Shown here: positions 8,781 to 17,400 of the stretch, in pieces | How positions within the stretch are numbered: the first letter of the stretch is position 1 | How the letters are laid out: each line of letters begins with the position of its first letter | Assembly (NCBI RefSeq): GCF_050633145.1 | Contig: NZ_JBOEFY010000012.1 | Location: 62,001 to 126,000, forward strand | Source: Kordia sp050633145 | GTDB lineage: Bacteria > Bacteroidota > Bacteroidia > Flavobacteriales > Flavobacteriaceae | Length of the DNA stretch: 64,000 nt | Direction: 5' to 3' | The notes under the pieces: generated by a model | The model's input: only the letters and a program-made list of their open reading frames with translations | The model's database searches: none | Told to the model about the DNA's origin: nothing | Translations under genes and position numbers: made by a program

Positions 8781-8971
8781 TTCTAATCTTTCATTATCAA
8801 GCAACTAGCTTTTTTATAGGGGAAAATACCTGTTTTTTTTCTGTAGTTTCAGCCTTTTATACTCCTTATCGGATATTCATGTCATTTGTCTAAAAAAACG
8901 TAAGGAACTTAATTCTCGCTTTATCTTTACATTATCAGATTATTAACAATAGTACAATACCAAATTTTAAA

Positions 8972-10603
8972 ATGAGAAAGTTTACACCTGCGGTGCTAAT
9001 TCTTTTAGCACTGTTCACAGTAACTTTCGCAACTGCACAAGGGCCAGAGGCAGAAGCGATTGAGACTAGTGAAACCTACAGCAATGTAGCAGCTAAAGAC
9101 ATAGAAAACCGAGCGATCAAAGCTTTAGATCCAAACGGATTTATGTACGAATTCAAAAATCTTAACATTAACACAAAGTATTCAGAGCATGCAACTGCAT
9201 TCTTTAGAGATAAAGTGATTGTTTCTTCTGCGAAAAAAATTGGGGCATTTTACGGGAAGATGGATAAAAACACAAACACTGGATTTCACAACTTATATTG
9301 TGGTGATTTAAATACTAAAGGAGACATTAAAAACTTAGTGAATTTTTCTAGATCTATCAATACTAGAGGAAACCACGAAGGTTCAGTTGCTTTAACTGAT
9401 GCTCAAAATGTTGTTTTCTTTACAAGAAGTGTTGAAGAAAACGGAGTTCACAACTTAAAAATATTCAAAGGAGAAATGCCTGAGTACGAATGGACAAACT
9501 TTGAAATGTTACCATTTAACAAAGAAGGATACGCTATCGAGAATCCAGTATTATCTCCAGATAACAAAACAATATACTTTTCATCAAACATGCCAGGTTC
9601 TAAAGGTGGATATGATTTATTTTCTGTTACTATTAACGAAGACGGAACATATTCTGAGCCAATGAACTTAGGAAGTGAAATTAATACACATAAAGACGAA
9701 AGATTTCCATATATCATGGGAGACAACAGCGCTTTATACTTTTCTTCTAACGGACACTATAACTTAGGTGGATTGGACGTTTTTGAAAGTAAAATTATTG
9801 ATGGAAAATTCAATTTCCCAATAAACATGGGAAGTTCTTTAAATAGTACAGAAGATGATTTCGGATTTATGATGGATCAATCTAACTCTGGATTCTTTAC
9901 TTCAAACCGTGCAGGTGGAAAAGGTGGAAATGATATCTACTATTTTAAGAGAGAAAAGACAACACAATTATTACAAGGAACAATTGTAGATTCTAAAACA
10001 AATATGATTTTACCAAATGCTACAGTTACTGTAGTAGATGCTTATGGTCGTATTGTTGAAAAGATTACTACAGATGATAAAGGAGTTTTTACAACTACTG
10101 TAATTCCTTATAACTCATATACATTACACGCTTCTAAAGACGGTTTCATTGAAACTGATGAAGAATTTGAATCTTTTAGAGGTGATGATTTCAAGCACAA
10201 GATGACAATTAAATTGCCACAGGCAAAAGCTGAAATCGTAGTAGAAGAAGAAAAAATGATGATCAAAATAGAGAACATCTATTTCGATTACAACAAATGG
10301 ATTCTTAAAGATGAGTCTACATTATCTTTAAACAAGATTGTAGATGTATTGAATGAGAACCCAAATATGAAAATTGAAATTAACGCGCACACTGACAACA
10401 GAGGAAGAGCAAACTACAACAACAAGTTGTCTAACAAAAGAGCTTCTGCTGCAAGAGCTTACTTATTAGAAAACGGAGTAGCTGCTAACCGCGTAATTTC
10501 TAATGGATTTGGAGAATCACAACCTTTAGTTGATTGTGGATCAAAATGTTCAGAAGCACAACACGAGACCAACCGTAGAATCGAGTTCATTATCGTGGAG
10601 TAA
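8972..10603 (+). CDS. OmpA family protein with PD40 propeller and CNA-like domain
   Basis: 543-aa exported protein. A signal peptide ends near TFATAQ (residue 23). PD40/WD40-like propeller blades run about 190-325 (repeats such as SPDNKTIYFSSNMPG and ALYFSSNGH). A carboxypeptidase-regulatory-like domain spans about 335-412 and a C-terminal OmpA peptidoglycan-binding domain about 425-543 (IYFDYNKWILKDES, then NAHTDNRG and the NRRIEF end). This is the order found in PorE-type T9SS-associated proteins, but without the N-terminal TPR region of PorE. It probably anchors an outer-membrane complex to peptidoglycan. Single gene ended by the hairpin at 10629. A T9SS role is inference. Confidence 0.88.
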   Translation: MRKFTPAVLILLALFTVTFATAQGPEAEAIETSETYSNVAAKDIENRAIKALDPNGFMYEFKNLNINTKYSEHATAFFRDKVIVSSAKKIGAFYGKMDKNTNTGFHNLYCGDLNTKGDIKNLVNFSRSINTRGNHEGSVALTDAQNVVFFTRSVEENGVHNLKIFKGEMPEYEWTNFEMLPFNKEGYAIENPVLSPDNKTIYFSSNMPGSKGGYDLFSVTINEDGTYSEPMNLGSEINTHKDERFPYIMGDNSALYFSSNGHYNLGGLDVFESKIIDGKFNFPINMGSSLNSTEDDFGFMMDQSNSGFFTSNRAGGKGGNDIYYFKREKTTQLLQGTIVDSKTNMILPNATVTVVDAYGRIVEKITTDDKGVFTTTVIPYNSYTLHASKDGFIETDEEFESFRGDDFKHKMTIKLPQAKAEIVVEEEKMMIKIENIYFDYNKWILKDESTLSLNKIVDVLNENPNMKIEINAHTDNRGRANYNNKLSNKRASAARAYLLENGVAANRVISNGFGESQPLVDCGSKCSEAQHETNRRIEFIIVE

Positions 10604-10628
10604 ATTGTAAATAATACTGATATTGCCC

Positions 10629-10660
10629 AAAAAAAGGAACGCGTTTGCGTTCCTTTTTTA
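10629..10660. terminator. Bidirectional rho-independent terminator
   Basis: Stem AAAGGAACGC / GCGTTCCTTT with a GTTT loop, an A-tract before and a T-tract after. It lies between the convergent OmpA-family gene and the hypothetical gene at 10675-11214. Confidence 0.92.
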
Positions 10661-10674
10661 ATTTAATGAAGTTT

Positions 10675-11214
10675 TTAAACCTCTGTAAGCCTCTCAAATA
10701 CTTTCTTATCAAAAAATACACTTATATGATCTTTCATAAATAAAGGATCACGATCTATAATTTCTAAGGCAGAAATAATAACTTCTTTTTCATTCTCAAA
10801 TGTTAGGATGATTTCTTGTGGGTAATAGTATTTTTCTTTTCGTCCTTTATAAGTGCTGTAAGACCAAATAGTTTTTACATCTTTAATTTCTTTTTCTATT
10901 AACACTTTCCAGTTTACATTATTTGTCACATTGTATTTATTAAATGAAATTTCCGAAACAAACTCTTTTAGGATATCACCTTTTTTAAATTTCACATCAA
11001 ACTGCTCGAATTCTTTTCCCCAAATAAAATAATAACGATTTTCATCAGAAGTAATAATTTCTAGTCCATAATCTAAACTATGATATTCATCTTCATCCCA
11101 AAGCGGTTCTTCATATACTAATTCATAATAATCTACAGCAACAATTGACTTTCCAACTAAATCATGCAATTGCTTTTCGTAGTTTTTAATTTTAGTTTCT
11201 TTTGATGTTTTCAA
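10675..11214 (-). CDS. Hypothetical protein, 179 aa
   Basis: Not recognised. A soluble, charged protein without signal peptide or membrane helix. It has an alternating pattern rich in Tyr, Glu and Asp (for example LVYEEPLWDEDEYHSLDYG at about 37-55 and a C-terminal half with ILTFENEKEVIISALEI), suggesting a small alpha/beta fold of the kind seen in immunity-like or SMI1/SUKH-like proteins, but no diagnostic motif is present. The gene has its own candidate promoter with a perfect palindrome (11280-11314), which suggests separate regulation. It is convergent with the OmpA-family gene. Start at the ATG at 11214, supported by the plausible leader length. Confidence 0.7.
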   Translation of the reverse strand: MKTSKETKIKNYEKQLHDLVGKSIVAVDYYELVYEEPLWDEDEYHSLDYGLEIITSDENRYYFIWGKEFEQFDVKFKKGDILKEFVSEISFNKYNVTNNVNWKVLIEKEIKDVKTIWSYSTYKGRKEKYYYPQEIILTFENEKEVIISALEIIDRDPLFMKDHISVFFDKKVFERLTEV

Positions 11215-11279
11215 TGGCTGCTTTATTTTTTTATTTGAACTGAGACTATATTACTCATTATTCGCTATAAATCAAGATA

Positions 11280-11314
11280 CAAAACTAGCTGATAGTATCA
11301 TATGATACTATCAA
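11280..11314 (-). promoter_or_regulatory. Candidate promoter overlapped by a perfect 24-bp palindrome
   Basis: A perfect palindrome of 24 bases occupies 11290-11313 (half-site TGATAGTATCAT). On the minus strand it is followed at once by the -7-like element TAGTTTTG (11287 to 11280). A TTG at 11314-11312 overlaps the palindrome's upstream edge, giving TTG-24 nt-TAGTTTTG, a slightly long spacer. A protein bound here would block the promoter of the 179-aa gene starting at 11214. No U-tract follows, so it is not a terminator. Operator role is inferred. Confidence 0.55.
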
Positions 11315-11330
11315 TCTACTTCTAAAAACT

Positions 11331-11356
11331 AAAAAAAGCCCTTTTCAGGACTTTTT
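11331..11356 (-). terminator. Rho-independent terminator of the serine hydrolase gene
   Basis: On the minus strand AAAAAGTCC pairs with GGGCTTTTT (one G-T wobble) across a short loop and runs into a T-tract. It lies just after the serine hydrolase stop and before the palindromic promoter region. Confidence 0.75.
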
Positions 11357-11387
11357 AATAAACGTATTTGATTGATGATGATGATGA

Positions 11388-12665
11388 TTATTTTCTCACA
11401 AGTGATCTTTTTTTAGTCTTTGCTGCTGTTTCTTTTTTAGGCAACATTTTCTTATAACGTCCATTTCCAACATACGTGTAGATTAGCTCTGAAAGATAGA
11501 ATCTTTTGTTGCGCCATGAATCTCCCAAACGAACTACAATAATATTCTCTGCAGGATTTACATATACATATTGTCCAAGGATTCCCAATGCACTATAATC
11601 ATCTCCTTGAAAGTGTGCTACGTATTTACCGTTTTTCAGTTTTTTGGTTTTTATAAACTCTTTATTGTTTGCTGCTGCATACGCTTTTCCTTCTGCTTCT
11701 GTTTCAAAAACATCGTAGTGAGAACTTGTCCACCATTTGTTTTTGTATCCAAAGTGTGCGTTTATTTTTTTACCGCTGTTTGTTTTTGCAACCCACGCAG
11801 CTGGAACAATTTGCACACCATTGTGCTTTCCGCCATTTAAGTACAATCTTCCAAGTTTTGCAAAGTCTTCTGCTGTAGCATTGATTCCACAGAATGCTTT
11901 TACCATTTTCTTGCGATCGCTATCTACAGACCAAGTTGCGTTTGACGTCATTCCGAGTGGCTTCCATAGTTTTTCTGACAAGTATTTTTCTACTGGCATT
12001 TCCGTTACACGTTCCAAGATAACACCCAATACTTGCGTATCAATACTACGGTAGTTAAAACGTCCTGGCGCTTCTTCAATCGTCATTCCATGAGTGATTT
12101 TTGAACGAATGTTGGTTCCATAATATAAACGTGCCATTCCTGTAAATGGATTTAAGACTGGATATTCGTCAAACTTGATTCCGCTTTGCATGTTTAGCAA
12201 GTGTTTTACGGTGATTTTCTCAAAATCCTTATTCTGTCTCAATAACTCTGGTAAGTACGTTGTAATCGGCTCATTTTCGTTTAACAATCCTTCTTCTTGT
12301 GCAATTCCAACCAAAGCAGATACAAATGACTTCGCTACTGAAAAAGAAGTGTGTAATGAGTTTTCATCATACTTATTAAAATACTTTTCATAGACAACTG
12401 TATCATTTCTAATTACCATGAATGCATTCGTATTACTTCCTTCTAAACTTTCGTCTAAAAAAGACGCTAATTCTGTATCAGTTTTAGCAGCAAATACAAA
12501 ATCATCCGTTCCTTTTTCAACAATAACTTTTGGTTGCCATTCATGATCGGTTACATCTGCTTGTCCGTGTGCAATAGTTCTGTAAACCATTGTACAACTT
12601 TCACAGTAAAAAGCAGTAATTACTAATAATGTTAGGGCGAATACTTTGAATATTTTGTTTTGCAT
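11388..12665 (-). CDS. Serine hydrolase, class C beta-lactamase/EstB-like fold
   Basis: 425-aa protein of the beta-lactamase-related (DUF302-type penicillin-binding/esterase) superfamily. The catalytic SxxK is S109-V-A-K112 in HTSFSVAKSFV. A YRS motif near residues 196-200 (GRFNYRSIDTQ) supplies the second catalytic triad element. An N-terminal hydrophobic segment ends in FYCESC, consistent with a lipoprotein (Cys24) or an anchor, so it acts outside the cytoplasm. The overall pattern resembles 6-aminohexanoate-dimer hydrolases and related esterases; the substrate cannot be told. The C-terminus is basic. The gene is monocistronic, with a terminator at 11331-11356. Confidence 0.87.
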   Translation of the reverse strand: MQNKIFKVFALTLLVITAFYCESCTMVYRTIAHGQADVTDHEWQPKVIVEKGTDDFVFAAKTDTELASFLDESLEGSNTNAFMVIRNDTVVYEKYFNKYDENSLHTSFSVAKSFVSALVGIAQEEGLLNENEPITTYLPELLRQNKDFEKITVKHLLNMQSGIKFDEYPVLNPFTGMARLYYGTNIRSKITHGMTIEEAPGRFNYRSIDTQVLGVILERVTEMPVEKYLSEKLWKPLGMTSNATWSVDSDRKKMVKAFCGINATAEDFAKLGRLYLNGGKHNGVQIVPAAWVAKTNSGKKINAHFGYKNKWWTSSHYDVFETEAEGKAYAAANNKEFIKTKKLKNGKYVAHFQGDDYSALGILGQYVYVNPAENIIVVRLGDSWRNKRFYLSELIYTYVGNGRYKKMLPKKETAAKTKKRSLVRK

Positions 12666-12783
12666 AATGAACTATTTAGTTTGTTTTGACAGTTCAATAT
12701 TCTAACATTTCCTCAGTGTTTACAAGTATTTGTGGCGAATGAATCGATTTGAGTGGTGAAAATTTTCCGCTATGGCGAACGGT

Positions 12784-13596
12784 TTATTCTGCGGGATTAA
12801 TGAATTTTTCTACCAATGCCTTTTTGAAAGTTTTGGAAACAGGAATTTCTGTAACTCCTGGCTTTAATAGTAAGATTGTTTGTGAAGATTCGCGTTTCCA
12901 CTCTAAGAAATGAGTTGGATTTATTAAAAAAGAACGATGTGTTTTTAATAAGAACGGAAATTCTTTTTGCAAGACAGATATTTTGTTTCGAAAGAGTTCG
13001 TTTTTTAATTCGCCTTCTAACAGATAAAATACTTTTACATAATTGTTAGCAGATTCCATATACACCAACTCAGATGCTTTTAAGTGTAAAACTTCTGCTT
13101 TGTTTTCACCTTTGACTACAATCGTAGGTTCTTTTTCTGTTACAACGATCTCTGTAACCGTTTTATCACTAAACATCCATCGCAAAAAAATCATTACAGG
13201 AAGAATGAGAAATACGGTTGGAATTACATTTTGCAAAAAGAAGTACGAGAAAGTGTGCGCATACGGATCATTTGCAAGCAATACGAATTTGAAAAATAAA
13301 TACCCAATTCCACCAGAAATCACGAGCATCGATAACACAAAGAGTCCTTCTTGAAGCAATGTCCATTTTCTTCCCGAAAGCTTGTATAATAACCGTTGAA
13401 TAGGAATGGTCATAAGATAAGTTACTATTCCAACAACTGTATAACCAAAGACAGCAAATATGCGATCTTTAGGCGGTAATTGGTACATGTCAAAAGGTTC
13501 TATGTAGTAGAAAAATAGAAATAGCCAAAAACCAATAAAAAATCCAATCAATAATTGTTTTTTTATTGATTGGATGTAAAAATTTTGCATTTGCAT
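12784..13596 (-). CDS. Membrane-bound LytTR transcriptional regulator
   Basis: 270-aa protein with four hydrophobic segments in the first 135 residues (around 14-31, 47-65, 83-107 and 121-141) and a C-terminal LytTR DNA-binding domain from about 165 (LHLKASELVYMESANNYVKVFY, then LLKTHRSFLINPTHF). It lacks a receiver domain, so the membrane part probably senses a signal or a partner protein directly. It lies 23 bases downstream of a 53-codon membrane-peptide gene on the same strand. Targets unknown; the serine hydrolase gene next downstream is on the same strand and could be one. Confidence 0.88.
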   Translation of the reverse strand: MQMQNFYIQSIKKQLLIGFFIGFWLFLFFYYIEPFDMYQLPPKDRIFAVFGYTVVGIVTYLMTIPIQRLLYKLSGRKWTLLQEGLFVLSMLVISGGIGYLFFKFVLLANDPYAHTFSYFFLQNVIPTVFLILPVMIFLRWMFSDKTVTEIVVTEKEPTIVVKGENKAEVLHLKASELVYMESANNYVKVFYLLEGELKNELFRNKISVLQKEFPFLLKTHRSFLINPTHFLEWKRESSQTILLLKPGVTEIPVSKTFKKALVEKFINPAE

Positions 13597-13619
13597 ATGT
13601 TAAAGCTTATTTGCGTAAA

Positions 13620-13781
13620 CTAGTTATGATTTTTAGCAGATTGAAAAGCTACTAAGCCTCCAATTGCACCAGAAATAGTCATCACAATTACTGTACTGAA
13701 TTGAATCCAACCAAATGCATACGCAAGGCTGGCAATTCCAACTGATATAAGTAATGATGATATCGCAATTTTATATATCAT
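13620..13781 (-). CDS. Small membrane protein, 53 aa
   Basis: A complete small reading frame, found by reading the clpX-LytTR gap directly. It runs from ATG at 13781 to TAG at 13620. It encodes 53 residues: MIYKIAISSLLISVGIASLAY..., two hydrophobic stretches (about 4-24 and 27-47) separated by FGWIQ, and a short polar tail QSAKNHN. The Gly/Ser/Ala-rich second helix (TISGAIGGLVAF) suggests helix packing. Spacing is operon-like: 25 bases after the clpX stop and 23 bases before the LytTR regulator. It may be a partner or signal for the membrane LytTR protein; that is inference only. Confidence 0.62.
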   Translation of the reverse strand: MIYKIAISSLLISVGIASLAYAFGWIQFSTVIVMTISGAIGGLVAFQSAKNHN

Positions 13782-13806
13782 AAGCTATTCTTATATAGAA
13801 ACTATA

Positions 13807-15039
13807 TTAAGATACTGCTTTCAATTTTTTGATCGCTACTTTCGATAGCTTTTTCTCAGCGTATGTTTTACTGATTTTCAATTCTTTTTCATCCGATCCT
13901 GGCAAGTCAAACATTGCATCTGTCAAGATAGTTTCGCATAACGAACGTAATCCACGCGCACCGAGTTTGTATTCAATTGCTTTTTCCACGATGAATTCCA
14001 ACGCACCTTCTGTAATATCAAACTCAATATTATCCATAGAGAATAATTTTTTGTATTGTTTGATGATTGCATTTTTAGGTTCTGTTAGAATTGCTCTTAG
14101 CGTATTTGCATCAAGCGGATTCATGTGTGTCAATACAGGTAAACGTCCAATTATTTCAGGAATTAAACCAAAATCTTTTAAATCTTTCGGAATAATGTAT
14201 TGCAATAAGTTATCTGTATCAATTGCTTCTTCATCTTTGGAAGCACTATACCCAACTGCCTGCATGTTCAATCTACGCGTAATAACTCTGTCAATACCAT
14301 CAAAAGCTCCACCAGCAATGAATAAGATGTTCTCCGTATTCACTTCGATGAATTTTTGATCTGGATGCTTTCTTCCACCTTTTGGCGGAACATTTACCAC
14401 AGTTCCTTCTAATAGTTTTAGCAAGGCTTGTTGCACACCTTCTCCAGAAACATCACGTGTTATGGATGGATTATCGCTTTTACGTGCAATTTTATCAATC
14501 TCATCAATAAACACAATTCCGCGCTCAGCTTTTTCCAAGTTGTAGTCTGCCGCTTGCAACAAACGTGTTAATATGCTTTCTACATCTTCTCCAACATAAC
14601 CAGCTTCTGTAAGCACTGTTGCATCGACAATTGCCAACGGAACATTTAACATACGTGCAATGGTTTTTGCCATTAACGTTTTTCCTGTTCCCGTTTGTCC
14701 AACCATGATGATGTTACTTTTTTGTATTTCAATATCATCATTTGTTGGCGCTTGCAACAATCGTTTGTAGTGATTGTATACAGCAACTGACATTACTTTT
14801 TTTGTAGCTCCTTGTCCGATAATAAATTCGTCCAAAAAGGCTTTGATTTGTTTTGGTTTACGAAGTACCAATTCAGACGACAATTCATCATTGCTCGACT
14901 GTTTTGATTCTTCGAGAACAATGCCATGGGCTTGCTCTATACATCTATCGCAGATATGTGCATCCAAACCTGCAATTAGCAGATTGGTTTCTGGTTTTTT
15001 TCTACCACAGAATGAACATTCTAATTCTTCTTTCGCCAT
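13807..15039 (-). CDS. clpX: ATP-dependent Clp protease, ATP-binding subunit ClpX
   Basis: AAA+ unfoldase that feeds substrates to ClpP. The N-terminal zinc-binding domain has C8, C11, C30 and C33. Walker A is GQTGTGKT (114-121), pore loop GYVGEDV (147-153) and Walker B IVFIDEID (175-182), followed by the sensor and RLP region (RRLNMQAVGYS). The length, 410 aa, is standard. It lies 29 bases downstream of clpP on the same strand, the usual clpP-clpX order, with tig just upstream of both. Start at ATG 15039 gives the canonical MAKEELECSFCG. Confidence 0.98.
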   Translation of the reverse strand: MAKEELECSFCGRKKPETNLLIAGLDAHICDRCIEQAHGIVLEESKQSSNDELSSELVLRKPKQIKAFLDEFIIGQGATKKVMSVAVYNHYKRLLQAPTNDDIEIQKSNIIMVGQTGTGKTLMAKTIARMLNVPLAIVDATVLTEAGYVGEDVESILTRLLQAADYNLEKAERGIVFIDEIDKIARKSDNPSITRDVSGEGVQQALLKLLEGTVVNVPPKGGRKHPDQKFIEVNTENILFIAGGAFDGIDRVITRRLNMQAVGYSASKDEEAIDTDNLLQYIIPKDLKDFGLIPEIIGRLPVLTHMNPLDANTLRAILTEPKNAIIKQYKKLFSMDNIEFDITEGALEFIVEKAIEYKLGARGLRSLCETILTDAMFDLPGSDEKELKISKTYAEKKLSKVAIKKLKAVS

Positions 15040-15068
15040 TATTTCATATTGTTGACTTGCACAGAGGT

Positions 15069-15761
15069 TTACTCTCTCACAAGTATTTCATCAATCATTC
15101 CGTATTCTTTAGCTTTGTCAGCTTTCATCCAGTAATCTCTATCTGAGTCATCATATACTTTTTCGTATGATTGTCCTGAATGTTTTGAAATGATTTTATA
15201 TAATTCTTCTTTTAATATTAAGATTTCTCTTGCTGTAATTTCAATATCACTCGCTTGTCCTTGTGCGCCACCAAGAGGTTGGTGAATCATTACTCTTGAG
15301 TGTGTTAACCCAGAACGTTTTCCTGCTTGACCTGCACATAGTAAAACTGCTCCCATTGAAGCTGCCATACCTGTACAGATTGTTGCTACATCTGGCTTTA
15401 TAAATTGCATTGTATCATAAATTCCTAAACCTGCATAAACGCCACCTCCTGGAGAGTTGATATAGATTTGTATGTCTTTCGACGAATCTACACTTTCCAT
15501 GAATAATAACTGCGCTTGTACAATGTTTGCTACTTGATCGTCGATTCCTGTTCCTAAAAAGATAATTCTATCCATCATTAAACGAGAAAATACATCCATT
15601 TGCGCTACATTCATTTGGCGTTCTTCAATAATGTAAGGAGTCATTCCTACAGGGTTTGAAAATGCCGATGGAGACATACGACTTACGATTTTGTCGTAAT
15701 ACATATTATTGATACCGTGATGTTTAGTCGCGTATTTATGAAATTCTTTTTTATAGTTCAT
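15069..15761 (-). CDS. clpP: ATP-dependent Clp protease proteolytic subunit
   Basis: Serine peptidase forming the tetradecameric chamber of the Clp protease. The catalytic triad is visible as S135 (GMAASMGAVL), H160 (RVMIHQPLGG) and D209 (DSDRDYWM). At 230 aa it carries the N-terminal extension (MNYKKEFHKYATKHHGI) usual in Flavobacteriaceae, which supports the start at 15761. It is followed by clpX after 29 bases. Upstream lies tig, separated by a hairpin, so clpPX is probably expressed partly on its own. Confidence 0.97.
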   Translation of the reverse strand: MNYKKEFHKYATKHHGINNMYYDKIVSRMSPSAFSNPVGMTPYIIEERQMNVAQMDVFSRLMMDRIIFLGTGIDDQVANIVQAQLLFMESVDSSKDIQIYINSPGGGVYAGLGIYDTMQFIKPDVATICTGMAASMGAVLLCAGQAGKRSGLTHSRVMIHQPLGGAQGQASDIEITAREILILKEELYKIISKHSGQSYEKVYDDSDRDYWMKADKAKEYGMIDEILVRE

Positions 15762-15783
15762 TTCGTGTCTTGGTATTTTTTTG

Positions 15784-15820
15784 ATTAAAAAAGGCGTTAA
15801 AATAATATTTTTAACGCCTT
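15784..15820 (-). terminator. Rho-independent terminator after tig
   Basis: Twelve-base perfect stem AAGGCGTTAAAA / TTTTAACGCCTT (15791-15802 and 15809-15820) with a 6-nt loop, followed on the minus strand by a T-tract. It separates tig from clpP. Confidence 0.9.
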
Positions 15821-15840
15821 AAATATAAGTATTTTATTTC

Positions 15841-17169
15841 TTAATGACTATCTCCGTATACTTCTTTAACGAAGTTTTCGTAAGTAACTTCTTTCGTTTC
15901 AAGCTTAGCCTTTTCTTTGAAAAGATCTAATAGTTTTTGACTTAACAACTGATCTGTTAATCTACGAACTTCATCTTGGTTAGATAAAATTCTAGCTGCA
16001 ATGTCTTCCAACTCTTGATCGCTAGGATTCATTTGTCCAAATTGTGCCATTTGCACTTTGATCATTTGCTTCGCGAATTCTTTTAAATCTTCAAACTGAA
16101 CTTGAACTTCGTTGTCTTTTACCAATCTATCTTGGATTAATTGGTAACGCAATCCTTTTTCAGATTTTGTGTATTCTTCTTCAGCTTGCTCAGACGTTAA
16201 CTCTTGCTCACCTGCAGATTGAATCCACTTTTTTAAGAAATCTGCTGGTAAATCGAATTTTGTGTTTTCAATTAAACCTTCAGTTACATCATTTAATAAA
16301 CGTTGATCAGATTGCTGTACAAATTGCTTTTCAGCATCTTCTTTGATCTTCGCTTTTACTTCATCTAATGTCGTTACATTTCCTTCTCCGAATAACTTGT
16401 CAAACAACTCTTGGTTCAATTCTGCCAATTCTCTTGTGTTTGCTTCGTTAATTTTGAAAGAAACTTCAATATCTAAATCATGAGCATCATCATGAGCAAC
16501 TTTTAAGAAGTTCATTAAATCATGATCGTCATTAAATAATCCTTTTGTTTTTAGTGTTAACGTATCACCTACTTTAGCTCCAACAAATTTGTTAAGGTTT
16601 CTTTTTCCTTTTAATTTATCTAAAGAGAAAGTAACATTGTTTTCAATTTCTTTTTCTTCGTTAGAAAAGATTCCAGTTACTTCAGATTCTTCAGTTACCT
16701 CATCTTGACTAATCAATTTTCCGTATTGCTTACGAATATTTTCAACTTGTCCGTCAATCATTTTGTCATCAGCAACAATATTGTATTGTGTAATGGCATT
16801 TTCTTGTAAGTCTACATTGAATTCTGGCGCTAAACCTAATTCAAATTCAAAAGAAAAAGATTCTGCGTCCCAGTCAAACTCTTCTTGCATTCTTGGTAAT
16901 GGATTTCCAAGAATATCAAGTTTTTCTTCTACTAAATATTTGTTTAAGCTTTCTTGTAAAAGTTTGTTTACCTCATCAACTAATACTGCTTTCCCGTATT
17001 GTTTTTTCACCAATCCCATAGGAACGTGTCCTTTTCTGAAACCAGGAATATTTGCTGTTTTCTTGTAATCTGTTAAGATTTTAGTCACTTTGTCACTGTA
17101 ATCTTCTTTTTCAATGCTTACAGTAACAACTGCATTAAGTGCATCTATATTTTCTCTTGTTATATTCAT
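15841..17169 (-). CDS. tig: Trigger factor
   Basis: Ribosome-associated chaperone (442 aa from ATG 17169). The N-terminal ribosome-binding domain carries the signature around PGFRKGHVPMGLV (residues 45-57). It is followed by a shortened PPIase-like middle region and a long helical C-terminal domain. Flavobacterial trigger factors commonly have a divergent FKBP part, as here. The frame is open upstream to TTG at 17202, but MNITRENID at 17169 is the natural start, and it lies about 25 bases after the TSS predicted from the well-formed promoter at 17200-17230. It is upstream of clpP and clpX, the conserved tig-clpP-clpX order. Confidence 0.95.
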   Translation of the reverse strand: MNITRENIDALNAVVTVSIEKEDYSDKVTKILTDYKKTANIPGFRKGHVPMGLVKKQYGKAVLVDEVNKLLQESLNKYLVEEKLDILGNPLPRMQEEFDWDAESFSFEFELGLAPEFNVDLQENAITQYNIVADDKMIDGQVENIRKQYGKLISQDEVTEESEVTGIFSNEEKEIENNVTFSLDKLKGKRNLNKFVGAKVGDTLTLKTKGLFNDDHDLMNFLKVAHDDAHDLDIEVSFKINEANTRELAELNQELFDKLFGEGNVTTLDEVKAKIKEDAEKQFVQQSDQRLLNDVTEGLIENTKFDLPADFLKKWIQSAGEQELTSEQAEEEYTKSEKGLRYQLIQDRLVKDNEVQVQFEDLKEFAKQMIKVQMAQFGQMNPSDQELEDIAARILSNQDEVRRLTDQLLSQKLLDLFKEKAKLETKEVTYENFVKEVYGDSH

Positions 17170-17199
17170 CTTCTTAATTGTGATATGAAAATTGGCTTG

Positions 17200-17230
17200 C
17201 AAAAGTACATTATTTTTAAAAGCGAATCAA
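17200..17230 (-). promoter_or_regulatory. Bacteroidota-type promoter of tig
   Basis: On the minus strand, TTG (17230-17228), 20-nt spacer, then TACTTTTG (17207-17200), an exact fit to TTG-N17-23-TAnnTTTG. The predicted transcript start is about 25 bases ahead of the chosen ATG. Confidence 0.75.
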
Positions 17231-17348
17231 GTTTTTAAACAATTGTGTATCAGTTTATTTTTACTGCAATTACAGAAATTTTGATACATATTATTTATGA
17301 GGAAGTTTTTTTGTATTGATTTTCATTTTATTTGAAACTTTTACACAT

Positions 17349-17377
17349 AAAAAAAGCACCGATTTCTCAGTGCTTTT
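17349..17377 (-). terminator. Rho-independent terminator after the SGNH lipoprotein gene
   Basis: AAAAGCAC / GTGCTTTT stem with a 10-nt loop and a T-tract on the minus strand. It lies just after the stop of the lipase-like gene and ends the fadL-SGNH transcript. Confidence 0.78.
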
Positions 17378-17400
17378 CTCTATATGTATTTTGTATCATT

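Noticed and set aside
8781..8830. CTAGTT...AACTAG hairpin as terminator of the GH3 gene
   Set aside because: The stem is only six bases around a long loop; it is too weak to support alone.
13829..14359. 176-codon open frame opposite clpX
   Set aside because: It is the mirror of the strongly conserved clpX coding sequence and shows no domain of its own; antisense open frames are common in AT-rich coding DNA.
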